Below the pieces are notes generated by a model that had not been told where the DNA came from, ran no database searches, and worked only from the letters and a program-made list of their open reading frames with translations. The translations under genes and the position numbers were made by a program. From Methanospirillum hungatei (lineage in GTDB: Archaea > Halobacteriota > Methanomicrobia > Methanomicrobiales > Methanospirillaceae), in assembly GCF_019263745.1 (NCBI RefSeq), contig NZ_CP077107.1, forward strand, positions 3,286,001-3,350,000: a stretch of 64,000 nt of DNA, given 5' to 3'. Shown here piece after piece: positions 44,284 through 54,124 of the stretch (its first letter is position 1; every line of letters begins with the position of its first letter).

Positions 44284-46473
44284 TTATTGTGAAACTGCCT
44301 CAATGGCATTATCATCGATGAATGCATTGCATTCCACACAGGAAAGTGTGGAAATGTAATATTTATGCATATATTCTTTGACCATTCTTCTTGAAGAGAA
44401 CCGGGGTGCATTACTTTTTATTGATTCTTTCATCATCGCAACCCACTTATGTGGGATTCCATCAAGACCGGTATCATAATAGAGTGGCACAATTTCATTC
44501 TCTAAAAGACTATACATTTCAGATGCATCTTCCCAGTTTCGGTCACCGTTTGCGTGGTCTCGTCCAAAAATCCAGCCATTTTTACCGTTGTATCCTTCAA
44601 TCCACCACCCGTCTGCAATTGAGAAATTTAAAACTCCGTTAACCGCTGCTTTCATGCCACTCGTACCACTCGCTTCCAGTGGAGGGACCGGATTGTTCAT
44701 CCAGACATCCACACCCTGAACCAGGTACTTTGCTATCTGTTCGCCATAATCTTCAACAAACGCGATTCGACCACCAAATTCAGGCTGTTGTGCATATTGG
44801 TATATTCGCTGAAGAATCCGCTTTCCTTCATCATCTGCTGGATGTGCTTTTCCGGCAAAAATAATCTGAACTGGTTTCCAGGGATTATTGAGAATCTTTT
44901 TGAGCCGATCCAGATCCTGGAAGATAAGGTCTGCCCGTTTATAGGTAGAAAACCTTCGTGCAAATCCGATGGTCAGGGTATTTGGATCAATTAATGCTCC
45001 TCCTGCAACAACATTTGCACAATCAGCCTGATATTTCATCCAGTCCCGTCTTTTAAATTGCAATATCCGGTTAATGAGTTTTATCTTCAGGGCATAATGA
45101 AGATCCCACAGTTTTGCATCTGGTACTTGATCGATGAGTGCCCACACGTATTCTTTATCATGGTGTTCAAACCAGTCCGGACAGATGGGGGAAATATACC
45201 GGTTTATGAGACTCACAAGACGGGGATTTATCCATGTCGGAATATGAACTCCGTTGGTGACTGAACCTATTGGAACTTCATCAAGTTTATTTTCAGGCCA
45301 GAGGAAATGCCACATTCTTCTTGCAACTTCACCGTGTTTCTTGCTAACCCCGTTCCCATGAGCAGACATCCGCAGACAGAATGCAGCCATGTTAAAGGTA
45401 TCCGGAGGATCTTCAATATGGTGGCCTTTTTGCAGAAATTCCTCCCTGCTCATATGCATTCCTGCATAATAGGCATTTAGATACTTGTCAATCATCCAGT
45501 TTGGGAATCTGTCATGTCCTGCCGGGACAGGAGTATGGGTAGTAAAGAGTGAGGTGCTATATACATGTTGAAGAGCCTCTTTTGGAGACAACCCTTCCTC
45601 AATTTTCTGCCGGTATCGTTCAATAAGAGCAAATGCTGCATGTCCTTCGTTCAGATGAATTGCAGAGTACTTTACTCCTAATGATTTGAGTGCATGGGTT
45701 CCTCCAATTCCAAGGACAACCTCTTGCAAGAGTCTCATTTCATTAACACTACTATAAAGCCTGCTGCTGATATTTCGTAAGTGTGGTGGGTTTTGTTCAA
45801 TCTCTGTATCAATAAGGTAGAGAATAACCCTCCCGATATCCACTCTCCAGAGTGCAAAATGAATCTGCGGCGCTATAAAGGGGACCTGCAGGATGAGTTG
45901 TGTCCCGTCCCGTCCGAGAACTCTTTTTACCGGAGCGTTATCTCTGTCAAGTTTCTCCTCTACATCTTCCTGCCACCCGTCGTTTCGAATCCTTTGGTGC
46001 AGATATCCATCAGAGTACATAAACCCGATAGCAACGAGTGGAATACCAATGTCACTGCATTCTTTCAAATGGTCTCCTGCTAAAAATCCAAGGCCGCCGG
46101 CATAGAGTGGCAGTGAGTGCTGCAGACCATATTCTGCGGAAAAATAGGCAATTTTATGTTGCTGATGTTCCGGGTAATATTCATCAAACCACTGGTTTTT
46201 CGCCAGCATATATCGCTGAAACTTCGCAATAACTGCATCATAGTGGTTTGTATATTCGATATTCGAAGCCGCAGCTTCAAGTGCTTCGGCTGGAAGTTCC
46301 TGAAGCATTTTTACCGGATTGTGTATTGATTCTTTCCAGCCCTGACGGTTCAGATTTTTAAAAAGTAACCAGGCTTCCGGGTGCCATGAAGACCAGAGAT
46401 TATATGAGAGATCAATCAATCCTGCCAAACGATCAGGAATGTGATCAAAATCTATCCAACGAATACCTATCAT
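44284..46473 (-). CDS. glgP: alpha-glucan phosphorylase
   Basis: About 729 residues from the Met at 46473 (MIGIRWIDFDHIPDRL); a frame open to 46563 would add 30 residues without family similarity. It removes glucose-1-phosphate from storage glucans using PLP. The PLP-binding block is ASGTSGMKAAVNGVLNFS (Lys in K-A-A-V-N), with the substrate motif AYFSAEYGLQHSLPLYAGGLG near the N-terminus. It is of the shorter archaeal/bacterial type. FBPase and PGK nearby fit gluconeogenesis-linked glycogen turnover. Confidence 0.94.
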   Translation of the reverse strand: MIGIRWIDFDHIPDRLAGLIDLSYNLWSSWHPEAWLLFKNLNRQGWKESIHNPVKMLQELPAEALEAAASNIEYTNHYDAVIAKFQRYMLAKNQWFDEYYPEHQQHKIAYFSAEYGLQHSLPLYAGGLGFLAGDHLKECSDIGIPLVAIGFMYSDGYLHQRIRNDGWQEDVEEKLDRDNAPVKRVLGRDGTQLILQVPFIAPQIHFALWRVDIGRVILYLIDTEIEQNPPHLRNISSRLYSSVNEMRLLQEVVLGIGGTHALKSLGVKYSAIHLNEGHAAFALIERYRQKIEEGLSPKEALQHVYSTSLFTTHTPVPAGHDRFPNWMIDKYLNAYYAGMHMSREEFLQKGHHIEDPPDTFNMAAFCLRMSAHGNGVSKKHGEVARRMWHFLWPENKLDEVPIGSVTNGVHIPTWINPRLVSLINRYISPICPDWFEHHDKEYVWALIDQVPDAKLWDLHYALKIKLINRILQFKRRDWMKYQADCANVVAGGALIDPNTLTIGFARRFSTYKRADLIFQDLDRLKKILNNPWKPVQIIFAGKAHPADDEGKRILQRIYQYAQQPEFGGRIAFVEDYGEQIAKYLVQGVDVWMNNPVPPLEASGTSGMKAAVNGVLNFSIADGWWIEGYNGKNGWIFGRDHANGDRNWEDASEMYSLLENEIVPLYYDTGLDGIPHKWVAMMKESIKSNAPRFSSRRMVKEYMHKYYISTLSCVECNAFIDDNAIEAVSQ

Positions 46474-46619
46474 ATGAATTGCCCTGCACTCTTGCTGATA
46501 GGTGATTATCCTCAGACATCGTATATAGTTAATGGCCGTGTGTGATGAATTTTTTATGGACACCTGATGCCGGAGTCATGAATTAGCAATCATAAAACCA
46601 AAAAGAAGTGAAAATAAAA

Positions 46620-46692
46620 TACTCCCGAACGGATTCGAACCGTCGTCATCGGAACCAAAATCCGATATGATTGACCTCTACACTACGGGAGT
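46620..46692 (-). tRNA. tRNA-Gln (TTG)
   Basis: 73 nt on the minus strand. The acceptor stem is ACTCCCG/CGGGAGT, the anticodon stem TCGGA/TCCGA with loop TTTTGGT gives anticodon TTG, and the T-arm is CGG TTCGAAT CCG. Discriminator A. No intron and no encoded CCA. Confidence 0.96.
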
Positions 46693-46715
46693 ATTGAAAA
46701 GCTGTGTGAGCCTTG

Positions 46716-46749
46716 CCTACACATATTCGTGTTGATAGGATATAGAAAT
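46716..46749 (-). promoter_or_regulatory. tRNA-Gln promoter (TATA-like box and initiator)
   Basis: On the minus strand AATTTCTATATCC (46737-46749) is followed by ATATGTGTAGG close to position 46715-46725, a variant of the CATGTATAGG before the Thr and Asp tRNAs. Confidence 0.45.
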
Positions 46750-46940
46750 TCCCGCTCACAAAAAATGAACCGATGGTGATAAAGAAATAACTCGATTCTA
46801 CTCACCCTAAAATTTTCAGTTTATACTCTATTTTATGACAAAATCTGGTTTATTACGGAAAATGAATAGTTCTTTCATTAAGCGTATCACAAGATCACTT
46901 CAAAGCTCGCGCTATTTATCTTTCCTGGAAGACATCAGGA

Positions 46941-47912
46941 TTATCCATGTTCATCATAATGATCCGGCTCAGATGATTTTCGCTGATAATTCTCAGTATT
47001 TCTTCTTCCCGAAGATGCAAGCGGGAAAAATTCCCGATATACCTGGCGCCGTTCATCAACATCTGTATGCAGATATACTTCTGTGGTCTTGATCGATGCA
47101 TGGCCGAGATTTTCCTGCACAACACGAAGATTACGGGATCTTCTGTACAATTCACTTGCATAACTGTGTCGGATTTTGTGCGGAGTTATCCCCTGGGGGG
47201 CATATTTTTTAAAAATTAACTGAACCGTTCTTGGTGAGATATGTTTTCCTGATTGTCCTGGAAAAAGGGGGCCTGAAAGACGAGTTCCTACGATGTTGGC
47301 TATTTCATCCAACGTGTCCTCATCAACAAATACCATACGGACTTTTCCACCCTTACCCATGACACGGATCATCTGGTCATCAAAATCAACATCTTCAACA
47401 TTCATCGTGCACAGTTCTGATACGCGAACCCCGGTTGCATAAATAATTCTGATCATCAGCCGGTCCCGATCATCAGGAATTGATTGCAGTAAACGCATTA
47501 CCTGACTGTGTTTTAAGTATTTGAGTTCTTTTTCTTTCACTTTTGGACGATCTACCCGTGGTACAGGGTTTATATCGATGACTTCCTGCATAAGAAGAAA
47601 CCGGTAAAAGGATGAAAGTGATGATAGGATTCGGTTATATGTTGTAGCATGGTACTGATGATCACGGGAGAGGAATTCAAGGTACCCTGAGATCTCAGAT
47701 GCAGTGACCAGTACATCTGTATCAAGTCTGAGTAGTTCTTTATGGCTCCACTTTTTTGAGAGGTCACCACGATGCGATCGAGAGAGCCAGATATACTGCC
47801 CGAACCGTCTGAGGGTAATGTTGTAACTGCTTAGAGTTTTTTGCGAATAATTCCTCATTTTCAGATATTGGATAAACCGGGGAATCCATTCTGAAAAATA
47901 CCCATTAATCAC
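46941..47912 (-). CDS. xerA: tyrosine recombinase (XerA-like)
   Basis: A 323-residue site-specific recombinase. An N-terminal SAM-like core-binding domain (residues 5-115) is followed by the catalytic domain. Catalytic residues are R163 (YATGVRVSEL), K187 (MGKGGK region), H245-x-x-R248 (PHKIRHSYA), H271 (LGHASIKTT) and Y280 (EVYLHTD). This set is complete. Its size and similarity pattern fit chromosome-dimer-resolving XerA more than phage integrases. The nearby tRNA-Gln could be a coincidence; no attachment repeat was seen. Confidence 0.88.
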   Translation of the reverse strand: MINGYFSEWIPRFIQYLKMRNYSQKTLSSYNITLRRFGQYIWLSRSHRGDLSKKWSHKELLRLDTDVLVTASEISGYLEFLSRDHQYHATTYNRILSSLSSFYRFLLMQEVIDINPVPRVDRPKVKEKELKYLKHSQVMRLLQSIPDDRDRLMIRIIYATGVRVSELCTMNVEDVDFDDQMIRVMGKGGKVRMVFVDEDTLDEIANIVGTRLSGPLFPGQSGKHISPRTVQLIFKKYAPQGITPHKIRHSYASELYRRSRNLRVVQENLGHASIKTTEVYLHTDVDERRQVYREFFPLASSGRRNTENYQRKSSEPDHYDEHG

Positions 47913-48075
47913 TACTATATCGTATATATCTCAATAATTAAAACTATTTCGTAGAATACCTATTCTGCGAAACTTAGATCTCGATATTTCTTTATAGCGA
48001 CTATTCCAACAATGATATCAGATATATCCCGGTGTCACCCTGCTACCCTGAGAAAAGTGTTGAGGTCAAGCATAA

Positions 48076-48831
48076 ATGCCTGAAAATTCTGTCCTTATAG
48101 TCGAGGACGATGAGATAATTACCCGTGTCTTACTATCGATGCTTCGTGACGGGGGGTTTGTCCTTCACACTCCGGTAAATTCCGGTGAACAGGTCATCGA
48201 ACAGGTAGCTGCTGAAAGGCCTGATATCGTATTGATGGATATTGACCTGCCCGGAGCAATATCCGGAATAGAAGCAGCGACTGAACTTTTTAACATCTTT
48301 ACAATACCCGTGATATTTGTAACCGGACATGATGAGAGAAAAATATTGGAAAAGGCGATTGGGGCATTGCCATTTGGTTTTCTGATAAAACCAGTAAATC
48401 CAAATCTTTTGTACAGCGCCATCAAGGTGAGTACACATCTCTGCGAAAAAATGCGTCAGACAACTGAGGGTAGAAAAGCCGGTCTTACTCCTTCAATGGA
48501 TGTTCAGATCTCAACTTCCTCTCATCCGATCCTTATCATAAATTCTGGTTTAAAAATAATCTGGATGAATCAGGCTGCAGAAGAATGTATCGGGGAGAGC
48601 AGTTCTTCACTCTTTTTAAAAGATGTCCGGGAAGGATTATCATTACGAGGATCTGGTTTAGAAATCTCTCCTGATTTTTTCAGGTCAATAGATGAGTCCA
48701 GGGTACAGGTTCCGTTGTGTCCATCTTCAGAAGAAAGGCAATATATAATTACATCCCGACCGATTATGAATATGTTTGGTACGTATTCCGGTTCATTTGT
48801 GACGATAACAACACCTTCGCAGCAGGGATAA
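48076..48831 (+). CDS. response regulator, receiver plus PAS-like domain
   Basis: A 251-residue protein. The receiver (1-120) has D11-D12 and the phospho-acceptor D55 (IVLMDIDLPG), T83 and K104. Residues 140-245 look like a PAS domain (HPILIINSGLKIIWMNQAAE, then CIGESSSSLFLKD). There is no output domain of the DNA-binding type. It lies 52 bp upstream of the CHASE4 kinase gene on the same strand and is very probably its partner. Confidence 0.9.
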   Translation: MPENSVLIVEDDEIITRVLLSMLRDGGFVLHTPVNSGEQVIEQVAAERPDIVLMDIDLPGAISGIEAATELFNIFTIPVIFVTGHDERKILEKAIGALPFGFLIKPVNPNLLYSAIKVSTHLCEKMRQTTEGRKAGLTPSMDVQISTSSHPILIINSGLKIIWMNQAAEECIGESSSSLFLKDVREGLSLRGSGLEISPDFFRSIDESRVQVPLCPSSEERQYIITSRPIMNMFGTYSGSFVTITTPSQQG

Positions 48832-48839
48832 ACCCATAC

Positions 48840-48860
48840 ACCCCCACATGTACAGGGGGT
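48840..48860. repeat. 6-bp hairpin before the CHASE4 kinase gene
   Basis: ACCCCC (48840-48845) and GGGGGT (48855-48860) pair around a 9-nt loop that has the palindrome ACATGT. It lies in the 52-bp gap between the response regulator and the kinase gene, before the ribosome site AAGGGGAG. It may set the ratio of the two products. Confidence 0.45.
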
Positions 48861-48883
48861 AATCCGAAGGGGAGTTTTGTATT

Positions 48884-51790
48884 ATGGATCTTCGGACAAA
48901 AGCATTCCTCATTATCGGACTCACCTTGATTTGTGGTATCCTTCTCATTACACTATTTTCATTTTCTCTTTTGAATGAAAGTTATACCAGATTTGAAGAA
49001 GATGATGTCACACAAAAAGTGATCCAGGCTCAGAAGGTACTGGAATATGAAAAGGCACAGATCCTCTCCCTGGCTGGTGACTGGTCCAGATGGGATGAAT
49101 CATACAATTTTGTTCTTGATAGGAATGAAGACTATATTATCCGTAACCTGAACTATGCATCGGTGGAGAATCTGGGCATTGATTTTGCGCTCTTCTTAAA
49201 GGATAATTCTTCAGTAAAGTATGGTACGCAAGTCAATAAAACTACTGAATCGATGGAACAACTCTCAAACGAAACGATAGCACAAATACTTGCAATACCT
49301 GGCTTCTTTTCTTTTGATTCTATTTTAGATGGTCACTCGGGAATGATTATTTTCCCAAAAGGTCCGGCACTCGTTACTTCAGAGCCAATTATTACCAGTA
49401 CATACCAAGGACCCGCTGCAGGTATTCTGGTCTTTGGTATGTATTTGTATGAAGAAAAAATTCAGCAACTTTCTGATATATCTGATCTTTCTATACAGGT
49501 AACTCCTGTATCTTCACAAAATATTGAACCATATGATTACCCTTCAGTTCAAACAAAAAAGAATATTTATGTTAATCCAATCTCTGAAGATTTAATCCAA
49601 GGTTTTACCTACTTGCCAACTCTTGATTCTCAAGGATATCTGGAACTGCTTGTATCTTCACCGCGAAATATTGTAAAGCAGGGGAAAGAGACGATTTTTG
49701 CGTATATTATTATTCTCATGGGCCTTGGTCTCTCGATTATTTTTGTCTCACTCCTCACGGTAGACCAACTCGTTCTAAAACGGCTCCATACCTTGATAGA
49801 GAACATTAAATCCCGAAACCTGAAACGTGAAAATCTATCCGATATTCTCCTTGACGGCAACGATGAATTTTCAGATCTTGCAAAAGAGATTCATCCGGTA
49901 TTCATGGAGTTAGGCCGATCAAGAAGAGAGTTAGAAGAACATGTCAGACTCCTTACAGAAAGTGAAAAGAAGTATCGCGAACTAGCAGACTTGCTCCCTG
50001 AGTTTGTGTTTGAATCAGATCTGGATGGGAATATCTCATTTATGAATCAGATGGGAATGTCAATTTCAGGGCTTAACCAGAATGTACACCTGTCCGATCT
50101 TCATATCCTGCGAATTATTGATGAGGCGGATCATTCCCGGTTCCGTTCGGCCCTTGAAAAGATTAAGACTGGAATTCCTATTAGTGGAGTTGAATATACG
50201 GGGGTAAAAAATACAGGTGAGCGCTTTCCCTTGATTATGTACGCATCTCCCATAATGTCTGGTTCGGTGATTACTGGTCTTCGAGGGTTTGCCATTGACA
50301 TATCTGAGAGAAAAGAGATTGAAACCTCACTTCGGAAATTAGCAAATATTGTCGAGCATACCAGCACCGGGATTGTAACCGGACGAAGTCATGAAGTGGA
50401 CTATGTTAATTCAGCATATTCGATAATGCATGGTATGGAGCCATCTGATTTGCTGAGAAAAAATCCCTTCATTGTTGTTACTGGATATCCGGAAAAGCAA
50501 TTTACCCCATATCTGGAGAGTGCACTTCATTCTGGTCATGCAACCTTTGAACTGGATCATATCAGAAAAGATGGAACGCGATTTCCTGTCCTCCATGATC
50601 TCACCATTCTTTCCGGAGAAAGTTCTGAAAATGCGATATGGTCTTTGAATGTCCAAAATATTACAGAGCAGCGTCTTGCATGGAAAGCTCTTGTGGAAAG
50701 TGAAGCTCTCAGGGAATCTGCAAGACAATTGCGAGACGTTATCTCGCGTCTTCCTGATGCGACATTTGTCATTGATAAAGACGGGTGGGTTATTTTCTGG
50801 AATCAGGCGATGGAGGCCCTGACAGGCATTTCTGAATCAGATATCATCGGTCGTGGCAGATATGAATATGCTATCCCTTTTTATGCGGAAAAACGTCCCA
50901 TGCTCCTGAATGCTGTTCTTAACAAAGAAGGAACTCTGATGGAACATTTCCCGGATGCCAGCAAGTCGGGCGATTCTTTATTCATTGAAGAATCATTTCC
51001 TCAAATGGGAAAAGGGGGAAAATTCTTTTCTTCAATGGCAGGGCCGCTCTATGATTCCAGGAAAAATGTGATTGGCGCTATTCAAAGTATGCGTGATATT
51101 ACTCCACGGATAATGGCTGAAAAAGCGCTCATGCGGACAAATGAAAAACTCAATCTGTTATCCAGCATTACCCGTCATGATATTCGTAACAGGGTGTCTG
51201 TAATTCTCGGATTGATTCCTTTGCTCAAAGGAGATGAGAAAGATCCTGAAACTCTTGAGATTATTAGTATTGTGGAAAGTGCAGCAAAGCTCATCCATGA
51301 TCAGATAGAATTTACCCGGGTATATCAAAACCTCGGTGTTCATTCTCCGGAATGGAAAGATGTTGGAGATCTGGTCTTCAAAGTAACCGATGTAGGTATT
51401 CCAGAACGGATACAGATAGAGAATAATCTGTCAGGTCTGTTCGTGTATGCAGATCCTTTACTGGAACGGGTGTTTTATAATTTAGTGGATAATGCCATCC
51501 GGCATGGAGGCACGGATCTTTCTGTCATCCGGTTTTACTGGCAACATAGGGATACTTCAATCTGTATTTATTGTCAGGATGATGGCCTTGGAATCCCAGG
51601 AGATCTCAAAGAAAAAATATTTGAGCGCGGATATGGGAGTAATACCGGGCTTGGATTATTTTTAGTCAGAGAAATATTGTCAATTACAGGCATCACAATT
51701 GTTGAGACTGGACTTGAGGGTAAAGGGGCACGATTTGAGGTAGTTGTGCCTTATGGTGGATATTCGGTAAAAAATCGAAAAGAAGAATGA
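48884..51790 (+). CDS. membrane histidine kinase, CHASE4 - HAMP - PAS - HATPase
   Basis: A 968-residue sensor kinase. TM1 (about 7-28) and TM2 (about 270-292) frame an outside CHASE4 domain, marked by AGDWSRWDESYNFVLDRN (64-81). A HAMP-like region (295-355) and three PAS domains (about 365-475, 485-600, 625-740) follow. The H-box SSITRHDIRNRV has H765, and the ATPase has LVDNAIRHGG and GYGSNTGLGLFLVREIL. The likely partner is the response regulator upstream. Full length, no defects. Confidence 0.92.
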   Translation: MDLRTKAFLIIGLTLICGILLITLFSFSLLNESYTRFEEDDVTQKVIQAQKVLEYEKAQILSLAGDWSRWDESYNFVLDRNEDYIIRNLNYASVENLGIDFALFLKDNSSVKYGTQVNKTTESMEQLSNETIAQILAIPGFFSFDSILDGHSGMIIFPKGPALVTSEPIITSTYQGPAAGILVFGMYLYEEKIQQLSDISDLSIQVTPVSSQNIEPYDYPSVQTKKNIYVNPISEDLIQGFTYLPTLDSQGYLELLVSSPRNIVKQGKETIFAYIIILMGLGLSIIFVSLLTVDQLVLKRLHTLIENIKSRNLKRENLSDILLDGNDEFSDLAKEIHPVFMELGRSRRELEEHVRLLTESEKKYRELADLLPEFVFESDLDGNISFMNQMGMSISGLNQNVHLSDLHILRIIDEADHSRFRSALEKIKTGIPISGVEYTGVKNTGERFPLIMYASPIMSGSVITGLRGFAIDISERKEIETSLRKLANIVEHTSTGIVTGRSHEVDYVNSAYSIMHGMEPSDLLRKNPFIVVTGYPEKQFTPYLESALHSGHATFELDHIRKDGTRFPVLHDLTILSGESSENAIWSLNVQNITEQRLAWKALVESEALRESARQLRDVISRLPDATFVIDKDGWVIFWNQAMEALTGISESDIIGRGRYEYAIPFYAEKRPMLLNAVLNKEGTLMEHFPDASKSGDSLFIEESFPQMGKGGKFFSSMAGPLYDSRKNVIGAIQSMRDITPRIMAEKALMRTNEKLNLLSSITRHDIRNRVSVILGLIPLLKGDEKDPETLEIISIVESAAKLIHDQIEFTRVYQNLGVHSPEWKDVGDLVFKVTDVGIPERIQIENNLSGLFVYADPLLERVFYNLVDNAIRHGGTDLSVIRFYWQHRDTSICIYCQDDGLGIPGDLKEKIFERGYGSNTGLGLFLVREILSITGITIVETGLEGKGARFEVVVPYGGYSVKNRKEE

Positions 51791-51795
51791 GAATA

Positions 51796-51868
51796 CGCCC
51801 AGATCGGAATTCGAATCCGAGTCGTCGGCGTGACAGGCCGACATGATAGGCCACTACACTATCTGGGC
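51796..51868 (-). tRNA. tRNA-Asp (GTC)
   Basis: 73 nt on the minus strand. The acceptor stem is GCCCAGA/TCTGGGC, the anticodon stem GTCGGC/GCCGAC with loop CTGTCAC gives anticodon GTC, and the T-arm is CGGA TTCGAAT TCCG. Discriminator G. CATGTATAGG lies 12 bp upstream and a TATA box TTTTTATAAC another 12-20 bp on. Confidence 0.97.
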
Positions 51869-51880
51869 TTTGGGACAACC

Positions 51881-51910
51881 CCTATACATGTTGTCTGTCT
51901 GTTATAAAAA
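51881..51910 (-). promoter_or_regulatory. tRNA-Asp promoter (TATA box and initiator)
   Basis: On the minus strand TTTTTTATAACAG (about 51899-51910) is followed by CATGTATAGG (51881-51890), 12 bp before the tRNA. The decamer is identical to that before tRNA-Thr. Confidence 0.6.
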
Positions 51911-51976
51911 ACCCATTGTTTCATTCGACACACGATCTTACCGTGGCCTTATCTGTAAGGCAATTCTAACGGTACT

Positions 51977-52594
51977 TTGATGTCAACACCATTCCGTTCA
52001 CGGGATCCTACCAAGTATCACAAGTTCAGGAAGGTTGATGGCGCATCCTATTCTCAGGTAAATCAGTTTCTTCGAAAAAGAACTTTTATCACTGCCAGAG
52101 AATGGGCAATATCAAGATTGTGTGCCGATTTTCAGACATCATCCGGTGCAGAGATGACGTACATCGGAAAAAACCTCCCCGAATTGGTTCCGTTTATGAC
52201 CGGAACATACACCCCTCAGGCAGTAAATCAGGCACGAAGTTCTTTTAAAAAGAAAGTGAGTAAAGCAGGAGCAACATTCCTCTATGGGGCAATGTGCGGG
52301 TTTTATACTCCAGAAGAACTTGATGATTTATTGTTTGAAGTAAGTGAAGTAGCCCGGTTCCTCATGGAAATAGAGAGTACCTCTATTGAAGTGGACAATG
52401 AAATTGAAGTAGAAGACCGGGTAACTGAAGTAATGCGGCATGTCGCCCTGGCTTCATCACGTCTCCTCAAGATTCGTGAAGAACAGTTACGGGAAAAACA
52501 GGAAAAGCGAAAGAAAAAAGACGCAGATACTGATGAGCCAGTAGAAGAGCTCAGTACTCAGCCTGTGAAACCTCAAGAAGATGCATATGACTGA
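51977..52594 (+). CDS. conserved euryarchaeal protein (DUF5806-like)
   Basis: A 205-residue protein that looks like a conserved family of unknown role found in methanogens and haloarchaea; I name DUF5806 from memory. The core (residues 10-160) includes FLRKRTFITAREWAISRLCA and PELVPFMTGTYTPQAVNQAR. The last 40 residues are low-complexity and charged (KEKRKKKDADTDEP). The 3' end overlaps the GlmM gene, so translation is probably coupled. It could be a DNA- or RNA-associated protein. Confidence 0.75.
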   Translation: MMSTPFRSRDPTKYHKFRKVDGASYSQVNQFLRKRTFITAREWAISRLCADFQTSSGAEMTYIGKNLPELVPFMTGTYTPQAVNQARSSFKKKVSKAGATFLYGAMCGFYTPEELDDLLFEVSEVARFLMEIESTSIEVDNEIEVEDRVTEVMRHVALASSRLLKIREEQLREKQEKRKKKDADTDEPVEELSTQPVKPQEDAYD

Positions 52595-53942
52595 AAAGAA
52601 AAAGCAGTTATTTGGGACGAATGGAGTCCGGGGAATCGTTGGTGAACTCATAACTCCTGAACTTGTCATGAAGATTGGAATGGCTGTTGGAACCATGCGT
52701 CCTGGTACAATTGCCGTCGGAATGGACACACGGACTTCCGGACCTGCATTAATTAATGCAATGAAGGCAGGACTCATGGCAACCGGCTGTGATGTCATTG
52801 ACTGTGGTATTCTCCCGACTCCGGCTCTTCAGTACATTGTTATGAATCGGTATGATGCAGGAGTCGTCATTACTGCATCCCATAATCCCGGTGCTTATAA
52901 TGGGGTTAAGGTTATAGAAAAAGACGGGACTGAAATGGATGATGATGGTTCCATAGAGATAGAAGAACGTGTTTTTTCCTATAATTTTGATCTAAAGGAA
53001 TGGAAAGATGTTGGAGTAGTAATTCCTGAAGGGGATCTTGTTCAGAAATATGTAAAAGGAGTTGTAAGTAAGGTTCCAACAAATATTGGTGAAGGCATGA
53101 AGGTCGTCATAGACCCGGGATGTGGTGCAGCATACCGGACAACGGCTGAGATATTGCAATCTATTGGTTGTCAGGTCTTTACCTTAAATGCGTACCCTGA
53201 TGGAAATTTCCCGGCCCGGGATCCTGAACCATCCATTGAAGGACTGGCTCCGCTTGCTGATATGGTTGTTGGAACCGGAGCAGCATTTGGTGTTGCCCAC
53301 GACGGTGATGCGGATCGTGCTGTCTTTATAGATGATAAAGGGCGTTTTGTCGAAGAAAATAAAGAATTTGCACTTATTGCAGAATACATGTGCTCTCAAA
53401 GGAAAGGAATTCTGGTTACACCGGTGAGCACATCCAGATTAATAGAAACTGTGGTTTCCCCTTATGGATGCACCGTTGATTATACTGCGGTTGGTAGCAT
53501 CTATGTCGCACGTCGGATGAGAGCACTTCTTGCCGAAGGTAAACCGGTTTCTTTTGGAGGTGAAGGAAATGGTGGTCTCATTTATCCTGATCATCAGTTC
53601 TGCCGGGATGGTGGGATGACTGCTGCGATGATGGTTACTCTTCTTACCTCAAAAAAACAGCCTCTCTCCTCTCTCGTTGATGCACTCCCCCCTTCTATTA
53701 TGCTTAAGCATAAATTTCATACCGGAAATGCAGAAAAAATTCTCGCTGCAGTGCAAAAAAAATTCTCAAGTGATTCCCTGAATCTGGTCGATGGGATCCG
53801 GATAGATAGAAAAGATGCCTGGGCTTTAATTCGACCTTCAGGCACTGAACCTCTGGTCCGGTTGTATGTGGAATCGCCTGAACAAGCCACAGCGAAGGCA
53901 TTTGAGCAGGAGATATTATCCTGCATATCCTCTTTTATTTAA
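52587..53942 (+). CDS. glmM: phosphoglucosamine mutase / phosphomannomutase family
   Basis: About 451 residues from the ATG at 52587 (an ATG 6 bp earlier is in frame; numbers here count from it). An alpha-phosphohexomutase. The active-site serine is S100 in ITASHNPGAYNG, the metal loop is HDGDADRAVF, the sugar-binding loop is GGEGNGGLIYPDHQFCRDGG, and the phosphate-binding loop is RPSGTEPLVRLYVE. The start FGTNGVRGI points to the GlmM side, which gives glucosamine-1-phosphate for UDP-GlcNAc, but archaeal members can also use mannose or glucose phosphates. Confidence 0.92.
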   Translation: MTEKKKQLFGTNGVRGIVGELITPELVMKIGMAVGTMRPGTIAVGMDTRTSGPALINAMKAGLMATGCDVIDCGILPTPALQYIVMNRYDAGVVITASHNPGAYNGVKVIEKDGTEMDDDGSIEIEERVFSYNFDLKEWKDVGVVIPEGDLVQKYVKGVVSKVPTNIGEGMKVVIDPGCGAAYRTTAEILQSIGCQVFTLNAYPDGNFPARDPEPSIEGLAPLADMVVGTGAAFGVAHDGDADRAVFIDDKGRFVEENKEFALIAEYMCSQRKGILVTPVSTSRLIETVVSPYGCTVDYTAVGSIYVARRMRALLAEGKPVSFGGEGNGGLIYPDHQFCRDGGMTAAMMVTLLTSKKQPLSSLVDALPPSIMLKHKFHTGNAEKILAAVQKKFSSDSLNLVDGIRIDRKDAWALIRPSGTEPLVRLYVESPEQATAKAFEQEILSCISSFI

Positions 53943-54124
53943 TCCATTTTTATAAATATTGTTTAATAAATTAACGCAAATTAATGCGGTATATTTAAAT
54001 ATTAAACTTTATGATGCTATATATTAGAAGAGGTAAAATAATCTAATAATTATTAAAATAGAATTATTTAGTATGGCATATTTTGATGATGCCACTCAAA
54101 TGAAAAATAGAACCAAAAATCGAG

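Noticed and set aside
46620-47912. tRNA-Gln beside a tyrosine recombinase as an integration site
   Set aside because: No tRNA-end repeat was found near the recombinase, no element genes are present, and the recombinase looks like chromosomal XerA.
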